Assembly (NCBI GenBank): GCA_017649745.1
Contig: JAGCGE010000213.1
Span: 1-11,787 of the forward strand
Direction of reading: 5' to 3'
DNA length: 11,787 nucleotides
Source of the DNA: Clostridiales bacterium
GTDB taxonomy: Bacteria; Bacillota_A; Clostridia; Saccharofermentanales; Saccharofermentanaceae
Shown here: positions 3,919 through 9,575 of the stretch, piece by piece
Layout: each line of letters starts with the position of its first letter
Position numbering within the stretch: position 1 is the first letter of the stretch
The notes under the pieces: model-generated
What the model was told of the DNA's origin: nothing
The model's database searches: none
The model's input: the letters and a program-made list of their open reading frames with translations, nothing else
Translations under genes and position numbers: made by a program

Positions 3919-4734
3919 TTAACCGTTACAACCGCAACCGTTGTTATAACCCATGTTGTTAGGACACGAGAATATAGGCTGAGAACCGTAAACAGGCATT
4001 GTGGGTACAGGACAATCGCGGAGTCTGTTATACATCGCATCTATCTCTGCAACCTGTCCGGCTCTTATGGCTGCTGTCTGGGCAGTCTGAGATGCTGCAA
4101 GATTTGCCATGGTGAGCTGTCTTTCAAGATCTGCTATCTTCTCATTCTTAGCGTCGATCTTGTCGTTGCACATCTGATCGAGGATTCTCTGGGTGTTCGC
4201 AGCATTATTAGCTATAAGATCCCTGAAACCATCAGACATTGCTGCTCTATCAGCACAGTTTTCGGTAGCAACAGTGTACTTTACATCAGCAATATTGGAT
4301 CTGTTCTCACAACAGCAGTTCTGAAGTGCCATAGCGAGGGGGGTATTCATCTGACCGGAAAGAGCTGTTTGAGCTGCAAAATCCTGCTGCATGCCTGCCA
4401 TCTGTCTATTAGCGGCTGCTGACTCGACGTTTGCAAAACCATTGCAAATAGAAGTGTTGATACCGCTGAGAGTATTAGCTATAGCAGCCTGATCGAACCC
4501 TCTCGATACCTCGTTCTGTGTTTGTGCATTGTAGAAATATGGTGCACTGGCTCCCCAACCACTGTTTCCACCAAATCCACCATTACCGTTACCCCAATTA
4601 CCATTCATAGCAAGCAGGAGAAACAGCAGAAGATATGCACCATCGCCACCAAAACCGAAGCCATCGTTATTGCTCCGATTATTGCCAACAACCGCCGCTA
4701 CGTCAGCAGCACTCATACCATTAGTTTCGAGCAT
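3919..4734 (-). CDS. Gly/Asn-rich phage protein with helical core, 271 aa
   Basis: The ATG at 4734 follows GAGGAGGATATTTTCT. Residues 7-32 include SAADVAAVVGNN and a Gly/Phe-rich stretch. Residues 34-43 (YLLLFLLLAM) are very hydrophobic, followed by a Gly/Asn/Trp run (NGNWGNGNGGFGGNSGWG). Residues 72-235 are long Ala/Gln-rich helices that look coiled-coil forming, with CCC at 140-142 and the stretch NIADVKYTVATENCADR (147-163). The C-terminus has a Pro/Val stretch and ends GCGC. This family is frequent beside structural genes in phages and prophages of gut Firmicutes; no role has been proven to my knowledge. The short hydrophobic segment and coiled coil would suit a membrane-interacting or oligomeric virion protein, which is inference. 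TCAAAAT is absent from the gene. Confidence 0.7.
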   Translation of the reverse strand: MLETNGMSAADVAAVVGNNRSNNDGFGFGGDGAYLLLFLLLAMNGNWGNGNGGFGGNSGWGASAPYFYNAQTQNEVSRGFDQAAIANTLSGINTSICNGFANVESAAANRQMAGMQQDFAAQTALSGQMNTPLAMALQNCCCENRSNIADVKYTVATENCADRAAMSDGFRDLIANNAANTQRILDQMCNDKIDAKNEKIADLERQLTMANLAASQTAQTAAIRAGQVAEIDAMYNRLRDCPVPTMPVYGSQPIFSCPNNMGYNNGCGCNG

Positions 4735-4803
4735 AGAAAATATCCTCCTCTATTGAGTTTATTAATAAACGACATTCATTCTCGCGCGCCGAACAAATAT
4801 CAT

Positions 4804-5220
4804 TTATTTCCATGGACACATGTCTCCGGGTGTCCTTTCAAAACTTAAACCCAGATCCGAAGCCCCCTTCAAACCGTAATGAATATAATTGTGAGTATCG
4901 AACGAAACGCATATTAAGTTTTCTGGATCAAATATACATTCCGCACGATTTAATATATCATCACGAGTGATTGGATTTAAGTGATGAATAAGTATTCTGT
5001 CATATAGATCATAGCCCTTCGCAGCCAGATCACATCCATTGTCACGAATTATTATGTCGTTACGAAGCTGTTTCCATTTATGTGAATTGTATAGTTTTTG
5101 GTTTAAATATCTATCATAACCAAACGTTTCTTCTCCGATTCCTCCGCCAATATAAGCGTACTTAAGTCTATCGTCGAACGTTGGGATTTGAATTAGTTCC
5201 GAATAAGTTTTGCATTTCAT
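4804..5220 (-). CDS. HNH endonuclease, 138 aa
   Basis: HNH nucleases cut DNA with one metal ion held by a beta-beta-alpha fold. Here the motif is H79-H80 (ILIHHLNP), N101 (PENLICV) and H110/H114 (THNYIHYG), preceded by a basic helix RNDIIIRDNGCDL (53-65). The N-terminus KTYSELIQIPTFDDR and the GEETFGYDRYLNQ segment are features of an HNH family found inside phage structural modules, where HNH proteins often assist terminase or packaging. The ATG at 5220 overlaps the end of the 86-aa gene by 53 nt in another frame; it is kept because the family-like N-terminus begins here. No strong ribosome site is seen, so translation may be coupled. A free-standing homing role is an alternative. Confidence 0.8.
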   Translation of the reverse strand: MKCKTYSELIQIPTFDDRLKYAYIGGGIGEETFGYDRYLNQKLYNSHKWKQLRNDIIIRDNGCDLAAKGYDLYDRILIHHLNPITRDDILNRAECIFDPENLICVSFDTHNYIHYGLKGASDLGLSFERTPGDMCPWK

Positions 5221-5428
5221 AAGCTTGTTTCAACATCCCTTGTGCTTGCATGAGTTGATTTTGAGTAAATTCTCCGGATTGAAGTTTCTGTCGTATAACT
5301 TCGTTCGGATCCCCTTGAAATGTTTGCTTGAACTGTTTGTATTGTTCGAGGAAATTAGCCATCCTATTTTGAACAGGTCGTTGTGGCATAACTTGTACAC
5401 CGCCTAATGCATTAAACAAACTAGCCAT
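5168..5428 (-). CDS. small Gln/Asn-rich phage protein, 86 aa
   Basis: The ATG at 5428 follows GAGAGGACGTTCAAA, the usual late-gene leader. The product starts MASLFNALGGVQVMPQRPVQ and continues with helices rich in Gln (MANFLEQYKQFKQTFQ at 23-38, LMQAQGMLKQAYEMQNLF at 59-76). Small Gln-rich proteins of this plan are common in late regions of Firmicutes phages and have no known activity. The start overlaps the previous gene by 8 nt, and the end overlaps the HNH gene by 53 nt, so the three are probably translated together. Three copies of TCAAAAT lie in or at the start of this 261-nt gene. Function unknown; minor virion or assembly protein is a guess from context. Confidence 0.65.
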   Translation of the reverse strand: MASLFNALGGVQVMPQRPVQNRMANFLEQYKQFKQTFQGDPNEVIRQKLQSGEFTQNQLMQAQGMLKQAYEMQNLFGTNSNPNVRR

Positions 5429-5915
5429 TTTGAACGTCCTCTCTTACCTGATTTGTTTTGTCGTATTTCTCGTAGGATTTGTGTTTATACGACTTTTGTT
5501 TAGCGAGTAGTTCATTGATCCTGTTTTCAAACTCATCTCGAGTCACGAATTTATCAGTATCAATATTCGCTACAGGTTCAGGCTCTTTCTTAGCTTGTTT
5601 TTCATATATCACAAGGTCATAAGGTGCATTCGGGAAGGCAGTTTTAATAAATATAAATTTATCGTCCTTGCTCATGAACATTTGTGTCATACCAGCGGCC
5701 ACAGGATAATCTCTTGCTGCCTGTTCGTTTTCGACCTGAATTATTTCAGCTCTAATTGTAGGTGGTGTCATCTGTTGTGGAGCCGGATTTACATTTTGAA
5801 CAGGCTGATTGTTCTGAGTTTGACCGTATCCATAAGTTTGTGAATATGTTTGACCGGTATAAGGACTAGGATATCCATATGTCGGTGAATATCCGGTTGG
5901 GAAATATTGTGGCAT
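5421..5915 (-). CDS. probable virion-associated protein with Tyr/Pro/Gln-rich N-terminus, 164 aa
   Basis: The ATG at 5915 follows TATAAGGAGCGATAGAA. Residues 1-52 are low complexity (YFPTGYSPTYGYPSPYTGQT and on, then QNNQPVQNVNPAPQQ). Residues 53-108 are a folded beta-type segment: IRAEIIQVENEQAARDYPV (54-72), TQMFMSKDDKFIFIKTAF (77-94) and PYDLVIYEKQ. Residues 122-158 form a charged, probably coiled-coil helix (VTRDEFENRINELLAKQKSY). This layout, with the AARDYPV-G-T-MF-S-D segment, is common in Firmicutes phage structural regions. A role as a minor capsid or tail-associated protein is inferred from this layout and the neighbours. It begins 2 nt after the papain-like gene and overlaps the 86-aa gene by 8 nt. 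Confidence 0.65.
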   Translation of the reverse strand: MPQYFPTGYSPTYGYPSPYTGQTYSQTYGYGQTQNNQPVQNVNPAPQQMTPPTIRAEIIQVENEQAARDYPVAAGMTQMFMSKDDKFIFIKTAFPNAPYDLVIYEKQAKKEPEPVANIDTDKFVTRDEFENRINELLAKQKSYKHKSYEKYDKTNQVREDVQNG

Positions 5916-5917
5916 TT

Positions 5918-6298
5918 CTATCGCTCCTTATAGAAATAATAAAGTGGGACAACGTCTCCGCTATCCCACGTATCGTAATAGTTTCCGTCAATGACCGTTA
6001 CTGCGTGTTCGCCTGTACAAAGAATATAAATACCATAAGGATGATCTATACAGAAGTCACGAACTGTGTAACAATCAGGACAGGTGTTCTGGAGATGATC
6101 CATTTTGAAACCATGCTTTAACAAATATGCTTTCCAAACCCGATTGGATGACGGCATATCACACATTTGATAACCCTGAATACAAATATCAAGATACGTG
6201 TCTCTCCATTCACGATCCATGGCTATTGTTATTGCGCGTATTACACAATCTATTACCAAATTATTGCACGGGTTTGGGTTACAATATATGTAAGCCAT
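5918..6298 (-). CDS. putative papain-fold cysteine protease-like protein, 126 aa
   Basis: The protein has the order Cys-His-Asp expected of the papain-like superfamily. C18 lies in the helix-start segment VIDCVIRAITIA (15-26), H98 in TGEHAVTVIDG (95-105), and D109 in NYYDTWDSGD (106-115). The N-terminal NPNP and the segments DICIQGYQMCDMPSSN and PDCYTVRDFC are typical of a short family in Firmicutes phages related to C39-like or transglutaminase-like folds. At 126 aa it is close to the smallest size for such a fold. If active it would cleave peptide or isopeptide bonds; a role in virion maturation or as an inactive scaffold are both possible. Six further cysteines are present. It lies 4 nt after the 180-aa gene. 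Confidence 0.55.
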   Translation of the reverse strand: MAYIYCNPNPCNNLVIDCVIRAITIAMDREWRDTYLDICIQGYQMCDMPSSNRVWKAYLLKHGFKMDHLQNTCPDCYTVRDFCIDHPYGIYILCTGEHAVTVIDGNYYDTWDSGDVVPLYYFYKER

Positions 6299-6302
6299 TT
6301 AG

Positions 6303-6845
6303 TTATATACCTCGTATTTTCTTTGTTATTATAGAATCTATATCATTAGCATACCGAGACATATACGCATTAGCCATATCCTTCGACTTTGCATACCATC
6401 GTAAATCATCTATTATACGGTCTTCGACATATCCTTTTGCAATTTCTTGTCTAGTCGCATCGGGATAAAAATCTCTATGCTCATTCACAAACGTTGAAAT
6501 TTTTTTATATTCAATATCATTCACGCAGTTTTGAACAATATCTAATACTTTTTTCTTTTCGTCATTAGGAACATTGGTATAGCCATTAGCTTTAGTTTTA
6601 CTTATCTTACCCTGAATAGAGTTAACGTAACCATGTTTACCAAGTTCGGCCTGTAAATCTGCATCGCCCATAAATTTTGCATTACGTCTGTTCCTCTCCC
6701 ATTTTGATTGATTGAGCATACGATTTTTCTTTTCTTCTACCTCATCTTTTGTAGCATGCATCAAATAGTCACTATACTCATACTGCTCGGCTCTATTAGA
6801 AAGGATTTTGATCGCAGCATGCATCATTTCTGTTTCTCTATTCAT
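6303..6845 (-). CDS. unknown charged phage protein, 180 aa
   Basis: Start at the ATG at 6845, preceded by AAAGGAGTAATAAGT; a frame open to 6887 has no ribosome site and is rejected. The product is strongly basic and helical: residues 31-60 (ATKDEVEEKKNRMLNQSKWE then RNRRNAKFMG) and 97-123 look like charged helices. Residues 129-165 (DATRQEIAKGYVEDRIIDDL then RWYAKSKDMANAYMSRY) include LRWYAKSKD, close to LRWYANSDN in the acetyltransferase encoded about 2 kb upstream, although no GNAT domain is visible here. I do not recognise the family. It lies between the lysis genes and the virion genes, so an assembly, nucleoid or head-related role is a guess. Confidence 0.65.
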   Translation of the reverse strand: MNRETEMMHAAIKILSNRAEQYEYSDYLMHATKDEVEEKKNRMLNQSKWERNRRNAKFMGDADLQAELGKHGYVNSIQGKISKTKANGYTNVPNDEKKKVLDIVQNCVNDIEYKKISTFVNEHRDFYPDATRQEIAKGYVEDRIIDDLRWYAKSKDMANAYMSRYANDIDSIITKKIRGI

Positions 6846-6861
6846 ACTTATTACTCCTTTG

Positions 6862-6927
6862 CTATTTAACTTTCTTAATAACAGCACCGGGATACTGTTT
6901 CTTGACTATTTTGAGCAACTCTAGCAC
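6862..6927 (-). pseudogene. possible remnant of a lysin C-terminal end
   Basis: In the 132-nt gap after the endolysin, one frame reads VLELLKIVKKQYPGAVIKKV and then K and TAG. Its pattern parallels the last residues of the endolysin (VREIEKDQPNACVKKILK). It has no ATG and no ribosome site, and a TAA stands directly before the GTG. It may be a leftover of a tandem or replaced C-terminal domain. The similarity is weak (about six identities in 17), so chance is not excluded. Confidence 0.3.
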
Positions 6928-6976
6928 TTAGTATATCAAAAGCTGCTCTCATTACATCATGTTTCAACCGTGTCAC
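6875..6976 (-). CDS. doubtful 33-aa ORF after the endolysin
   Basis: A frame opening with GTG at 6976, two bases after the endolysin stop, codes VTRLKHDVMRAAFDILSARV and then AQNSQETVSRCCY. The composition looks protein-like, and reinitiation after the endolysin could translate it, but no good ribosome site exists. It overlaps the other frame described at 6862-6927; a single base change near 6905-6925 could have split one longer frame into these two. A degraded gene is as likely as an active one. Confidence 0.25.
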   Translation of the reverse strand: MTRLKHDVMRAAFDILSARVAQNSQETVSRCCY

Positions 6977-6977
6977 C

Positions 6978-7841
6978 TTACTTCAGTATCTTCTTCACAC
7001 AAGCATTCGGCTGATCTTTCTCGATCTCACGAACTTTAGCTATGGCCTCTTCATAAGTATCGAAAATATCAGCAACTGCCATGTAACGGTACTTATCTTC
7101 CTTTGCCGGCTTATCTGATGTCGGAGCAGGCTTGGTGTAACCGTTAAGTCCTCTCTGCTTCATGATCGACGGATAGTCTACATTACATTCGTTGAGGTCG
7201 AACCAGACATTATGTCCCATAAGCATACCATTCGGACTAAACTGCCACATACCATAAGGCTCAGGATACGTGCATTTTGAGGCATATTGTGCTACCCATA
7301 GAGCATATTTCTTTCGTGTCTCAGGAGAAATATACTGTATCATAGGTGACTTGCTCATATAAAGTCCTGCAAAATATCCATTAGTCTCAAGCATGTCACA
7401 GAAGAGATTTACACAATTCGTGCAGAATATGCTACCGAGTTTAAACTGTCTGGATTCCTCGAGATCGAAATATATGGGATACTCAAACTTCTTACCAGCA
7501 ATAACACTAAGACATGCGTTTGCTTCCATCTCAACCTCAATAGTGGATTCGGCATAAGAATACCAATAAGCTCCTACGTTAAGACCTGCTTCCTTAGCAC
7601 GAGCGTAATTTACGTCAAACTTACTGTCTTTCTGCCCTACTATCTTACCGTAACCTGCTCTGAGGATAACGTAACTTACTCCTGCTTTCTTGATAAGATT
7701 GAAGTCAACATCTCCGTTATGCTTGGAAATATCAAGACCGAGCTTCTTTATAGAGCCAAGATCAGGATGAGGATAATCTCTGAAAGTCTTGGCCTTAAAA
7801 GCGTTGCCTTGATCAATTGAAATATAATTATAGCTTGCCAT
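6978..7841 (-). CDS. endolysin, GH25 lysozyme family, 287 aa
   Basis: GH25 enzymes cut the beta-1,4 bond between N-acetylmuramic acid and N-acetylglucosamine in peptidoglycan. The signature runs in order: GLDISKHNGDVDF (35-47, with the conserved D37), YVILRAGYG (57-65), NYARAKEAGLNVGAYWYSYA (78-97), YFDLEES (124-130, with the catalytic-type pair D126/E128), LYMSKSP, LWVAQYASK (181-189) and MWQFSPNG (198-205). Residues 236-250 are a Pro/Lys/Thr linker. Residues 251-287 (YRYMAVADIFDTYEEAIAKV then REIEKDQPNACVKKILK) look like a short SPOR-type cell-wall binding end. The length is usual for a phage GH25 lysin. No signal peptide is seen, so release would depend on the holin encoded just upstream. 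The gene ends 132 nt before its neighbour. Confidence 0.95.
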   Translation of the reverse strand: MASYNYISIDQGNAFKAKTFRDYPHPDLGSIKKLGLDISKHNGDVDFNLIKKAGVSYVILRAGYGKIVGQKDSKFDVNYARAKEAGLNVGAYWYSYAESTIEVEMEANACLSVIAGKKFEYPIYFDLEESRQFKLGSIFCTNCVNLFCDMLETNGYFAGLYMSKSPMIQYISPETRKKYALWVAQYASKCTYPEPYGMWQFSPNGMLMGHNVWFDLNECNVDYPSIMKQRGLNGYTKPAPTSDKPAKEDKYRYMAVADIFDTYEEAIAKVREIEKDQPNACVKKILK

Positions 7842-7844
7842 GCT

Positions 7845-8114
7845 TTACTCTATCCTTCCATGTTTTACTCTATCAGCAAGTTCGGCTCTTTTAGCGTCGT
7901 TCCAGCGATCAACTGTTCCGACGAGGTACCCAGTAATTCTTCTCACGCGTTGGATAGGAACATCGTCAAATATATACTCGATGTCGATAAAGTCGTCATC
8001 TACGACCTTAAGATGCATCTCTTTACAATAGGGATACTTCTTATTACATCGATTAATATATTCATCAATTTCCTTCTGTGGAATCTCGCCGTTCTCGACA
8101 ACGACTTTAATCAT
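7845..8114 (-). CDS. 89-aa protein with NrdD-type glycyl-radical-like motif
   Basis: The ATG at 8114 follows AGAGGAGTGATCAAA; a GTG nine bases upstream is less well spaced. Residues 1-50 are a small alpha/beta region (MIKVVVENGEIPQKEIDEYI, then acidic DDDFIDIEYIFDD). Residues 57-87 read RVRRITGYLVGTVDRWNDAK followed by RAELADRVKHG. The pattern R-I-T-G-Y followed by WN-xK-xxE-xxDR resembles the C-terminus of anaerobic ribonucleotide reductase NrdD, where the Gly of the RxxGY motif carries the radical; here that is G62. The catalytic barrel and zinc cysteines of NrdD are absent, so the protein cannot be a reductase by itself. It could be a spare-part domain as GrcA is for pyruvate formate-lyase, or a structural homologue with another role. 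It lies between holin and endolysin. Confidence 0.6.
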   Translation of the reverse strand: MIKVVVENGEIPQKEIDEYINRCNKKYPYCKEMHLKVVDDDFIDIEYIFDDVPIQRVRRITGYLVGTVDRWNDAKRAELADRVKHGRIE

Positions 8115-8119
8115 TTTGA

Positions 8120-8374
8120 TCACTCCTCTGTTTTATTAATCTGAATGTCTTCCTCTTCATCCTTGAGTTCAGGAACCGTCGTATCGGTATGATGAGCATC
8201 AACATTCGACTCAGCAAGAATATAAATGATAAGTGTCGAGCAAGCGGTAATAAGTCCTGTTATCTTTGTCTTTTCTTCATCTGACGAACCATAGATAACC
8301 ATGATTGACAGAACTACACCAATAACGGCGCTCCAGAACTTTCTCGAACTAAGTTTCTTCTTCCAATCCCTCAT
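8120..8374 (-). CDS. phage holin, 84 aa
   Basis: Holins build up in the inner membrane and open it at a set time so that the endolysin reaches the cell wall. This protein has a positively charged N-terminus (MRDWKKKLSSRKFW), two hydrophobic helices at about residues 13-30 (FWSAVIGVVLSIMVIYGS) and 37-55 (KITGLITACSTLIIYILAE), and an acidic, hydrophilic tail (PELKDEEEDIQINKTEE). Size, charge order and the WKKKLSSRKFW start match the two-helix holins of Firmicutes phages. The ATG at 8374 follows AAGGAGTTGATCAAA; an upstream ATG at 8416 is rejected because it lies within the end of the acetyltransferase gene. It lies two genes before the GH25 lysin, the expected lysis-module order. Confidence 0.85.
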   Translation of the reverse strand: MRDWKKKLSSRKFWSAVIGVVLSIMVIYGSSDEEKTKITGLITACSTLIIYILAESNVDAHHTDTTVPELKDEEEDIQINKTEE

Positions 8375-8393
8375 TTTGATCAACTCCTTATAA

Positions 8394-9014
8394 TCATATA
8401 GTTTTCTCAAGTTCACGACGTTTTACATTATTCCATGTCGATTTGTGTTCTCCCTTGTCCTCAAAACCATTCTTAATGGCAGCATTGATTGACTTGACAT
8501 TATCCGAATTAGCATACCAGCGAAGAGTATTAATGTTTTGACTAAGAATACCTTCGTCCTTCATTCGTTTAATCTCTTTCTCACCACGTTTACTTAGTCG
8601 TGAAGCCACACCAATGTTTCGATACTGTTCTTCATTTCTAACACCTATACTGACATTAAGTCCACCATCACCTTCGTTCCAGTATTCGATGTAACCGACC
8701 GGAACGTCTTTGATTTTGAGCACGTCAGCGTATACTCTTGCCGCAACATTGTACTTTATGTTAGGTTCATAGTAAAATTCGGATGGAGACGAAGTATTAT
8801 CTTCTCCTTGAGCATATGCTTTCTCTCGATTGCTAAAAGTCTTATAAATATCATTAACATCCTTATTATACTGTCTATGCTTAGACACACTATCCGTACT
8901 GTAAGTAACATCATGTTTCTCACCCTGAAACGGCCTTTTACCACTACCATAAGGATATCTTCCAGAATGTCGAGGAGTACCGTAGTGATAAAGTGTATCA
9001 TTCATTTTGATCAT
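8394..9014 (-). CDS. GNAT-family acetyltransferase with phage N-terminal tag, 206 aa
   Basis: GNAT enzymes move an acetyl group from acetyl-CoA to an amine. Motif A is visible at Q130-YRNIGVA (130-137) in SIGVRNEEQYRNIGVASRLS, followed by the later LRWYANSDNVKSINAAIKNG (164-183), typical of the end of the fold; GYIEYWNEGDGGLNV (107-121) forms the earlier strands. The N-terminus is set apart: LYHYGTPRHSGRYPYGSGKR (8-27). I know similar HYGTPRHSGRYP-GSG ends from otherwise unrelated Firmicutes phage proteins, which suggests a shared tag, perhaps for virion incorporation or processing. The ATG at 9014 has GGGGAG at 8-nt spacing; the ATG at 9005 fits the TGATCAAAATG leader but lies further from it. 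It precedes the holin gene. Substrate unknown. Confidence 0.75.
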   Translation of the reverse strand: MIKMNDTLYHYGTPRHSGRYPYGSGKRPFQGEKHDVTYSTDSVSKHRQYNKDVNDIYKTFSNREKAYAQGEDNTSSPSEFYYEPNIKYNVAARVYADVLKIKDVPVGYIEYWNEGDGGLNVSIGVRNEEQYRNIGVASRLSKRGEKEIKRMKDEGILSQNINTLRWYANSDNVKSINAAIKNGFEDKGEHKSTWNNVKRRELEKTI

Positions 9015-9031
9015 TTACGACACTCCCCTTT

Positions 9032-9466
9032 CTACTGTATAAAACTACCCTTATCGAGTAGCTCCAAATATACTTTTCGTATGTGTTCTATTGCTATCAC
9101 GCATGCATTGTTTCTGTAATGTGGGTGTTTTGCACAATAGGCCTCGTATACGTCAATTTCCTCAAGTGTCTGCTGAAAATATTCTCGCGAGTGATGCACA
9201 CCATTGATAAGTTCATCGTCAAATCGCAGGATACGGGTTCTGGCATTAGTTGCAGAATTAGTATCCACACGATCGGAGACTTCCTTTATGACGATCATCA
9301 CCTCATCGATCTTCTTGTTTGTCTCATTGATCTTTTCATCGATCTTCTTGTTAGTTTCATCGATCTTTTCAGAAGTTTTATCTTTTCGACTTATGAGAAA
9401 CTGTATCAGCCCCCATAAACCACTAGATGCAATGACCGCCACAATCACAGTTATAGCTTCAGTCAA
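9032..9466 (-). CDS. membrane-anchored coiled-coil phage protein, 144 aa
   Basis: The start is taken as TTG at 9466, preceded by AAGGAAGTGATATA; the longer frame open to 9544 contains no ribosome site at its first ATG. Residues 1-26 (LTEAITVIVAVIASSGLWGL and on) form one membrane helix. Residues 32-67 are a Lys/Glu/Asp coiled coil with a repeated unit (KIDETNKKIDEKINETNKKI). Residues 75-144 are a charged helical domain (ARTRILRFDDELINGVHHSR, YCAKHPHYRNN). Proteins of this plan often lie next to holins in Firmicutes phages; they may assist lysis or anchor to the membrane, but this is not established. Initiation probably couples to the small ORF whose stop is 4 nt upstream. Confidence 0.7.
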   Translation of the reverse strand: MTEAITVIVAVIASSGLWGLIQFLISRKDKTSEKIDETNKKIDEKINETNKKIDEVMIVIKEVSDRVDTNSATNARTRILRFDDELINGVHHSREYFQQTLEEIDVYEAYCAKHPHYRNNACVIAIEHIRKVYLELLDKGSFIQ

Positions 9467-9470
9467 TATA

Positions 9471-9533
9471 TCACTTCCTTGTGATTGCCTGTTCCATAAA
9501 AGGCATAAGAGCAGGCGAGTTAAAAGACTGCAT
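9471..9533 (-). CDS. possible 20-aa ORF between fibre and membrane protein
   Basis: The ATG at 9533 opens MQSFNSPALMPFMEQAITRK and stops with TGA 4 nt before the TTG of the next gene, whose ribosome site lies in these last codons. The open frame reaches further upstream, without ATG, to the fibre gene's stops and adds TATPLAAYYADR, also protein-like. The start codon is therefore uncertain, and no ribosome site precedes the ATG. It could be a real small gene or the broken-off C-terminus of the fibre. Confidence 0.35.
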   Translation of the reverse strand: MQSFNSPALMPFMEQAITRK

Positions 9534-9575
9534 TCGGTCCGCATAGTATGCCGCTAGAGGCGTTGCAGTTCATTA

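Noticed and set aside
4804..5220. HNH protein as part of an intron or intein
   Set aside because: The nuclease is a free-standing ORF within the operon; no split host gene, intron-like structure or intein splice residues are seen around it.
7845..8114. Functional anaerobic ribonucleotide reductase
   Set aside because: Only a motif like the C-terminal radical region is present; the catalytic barrel, active-site cysteines and zinc site are missing in 89 aa.
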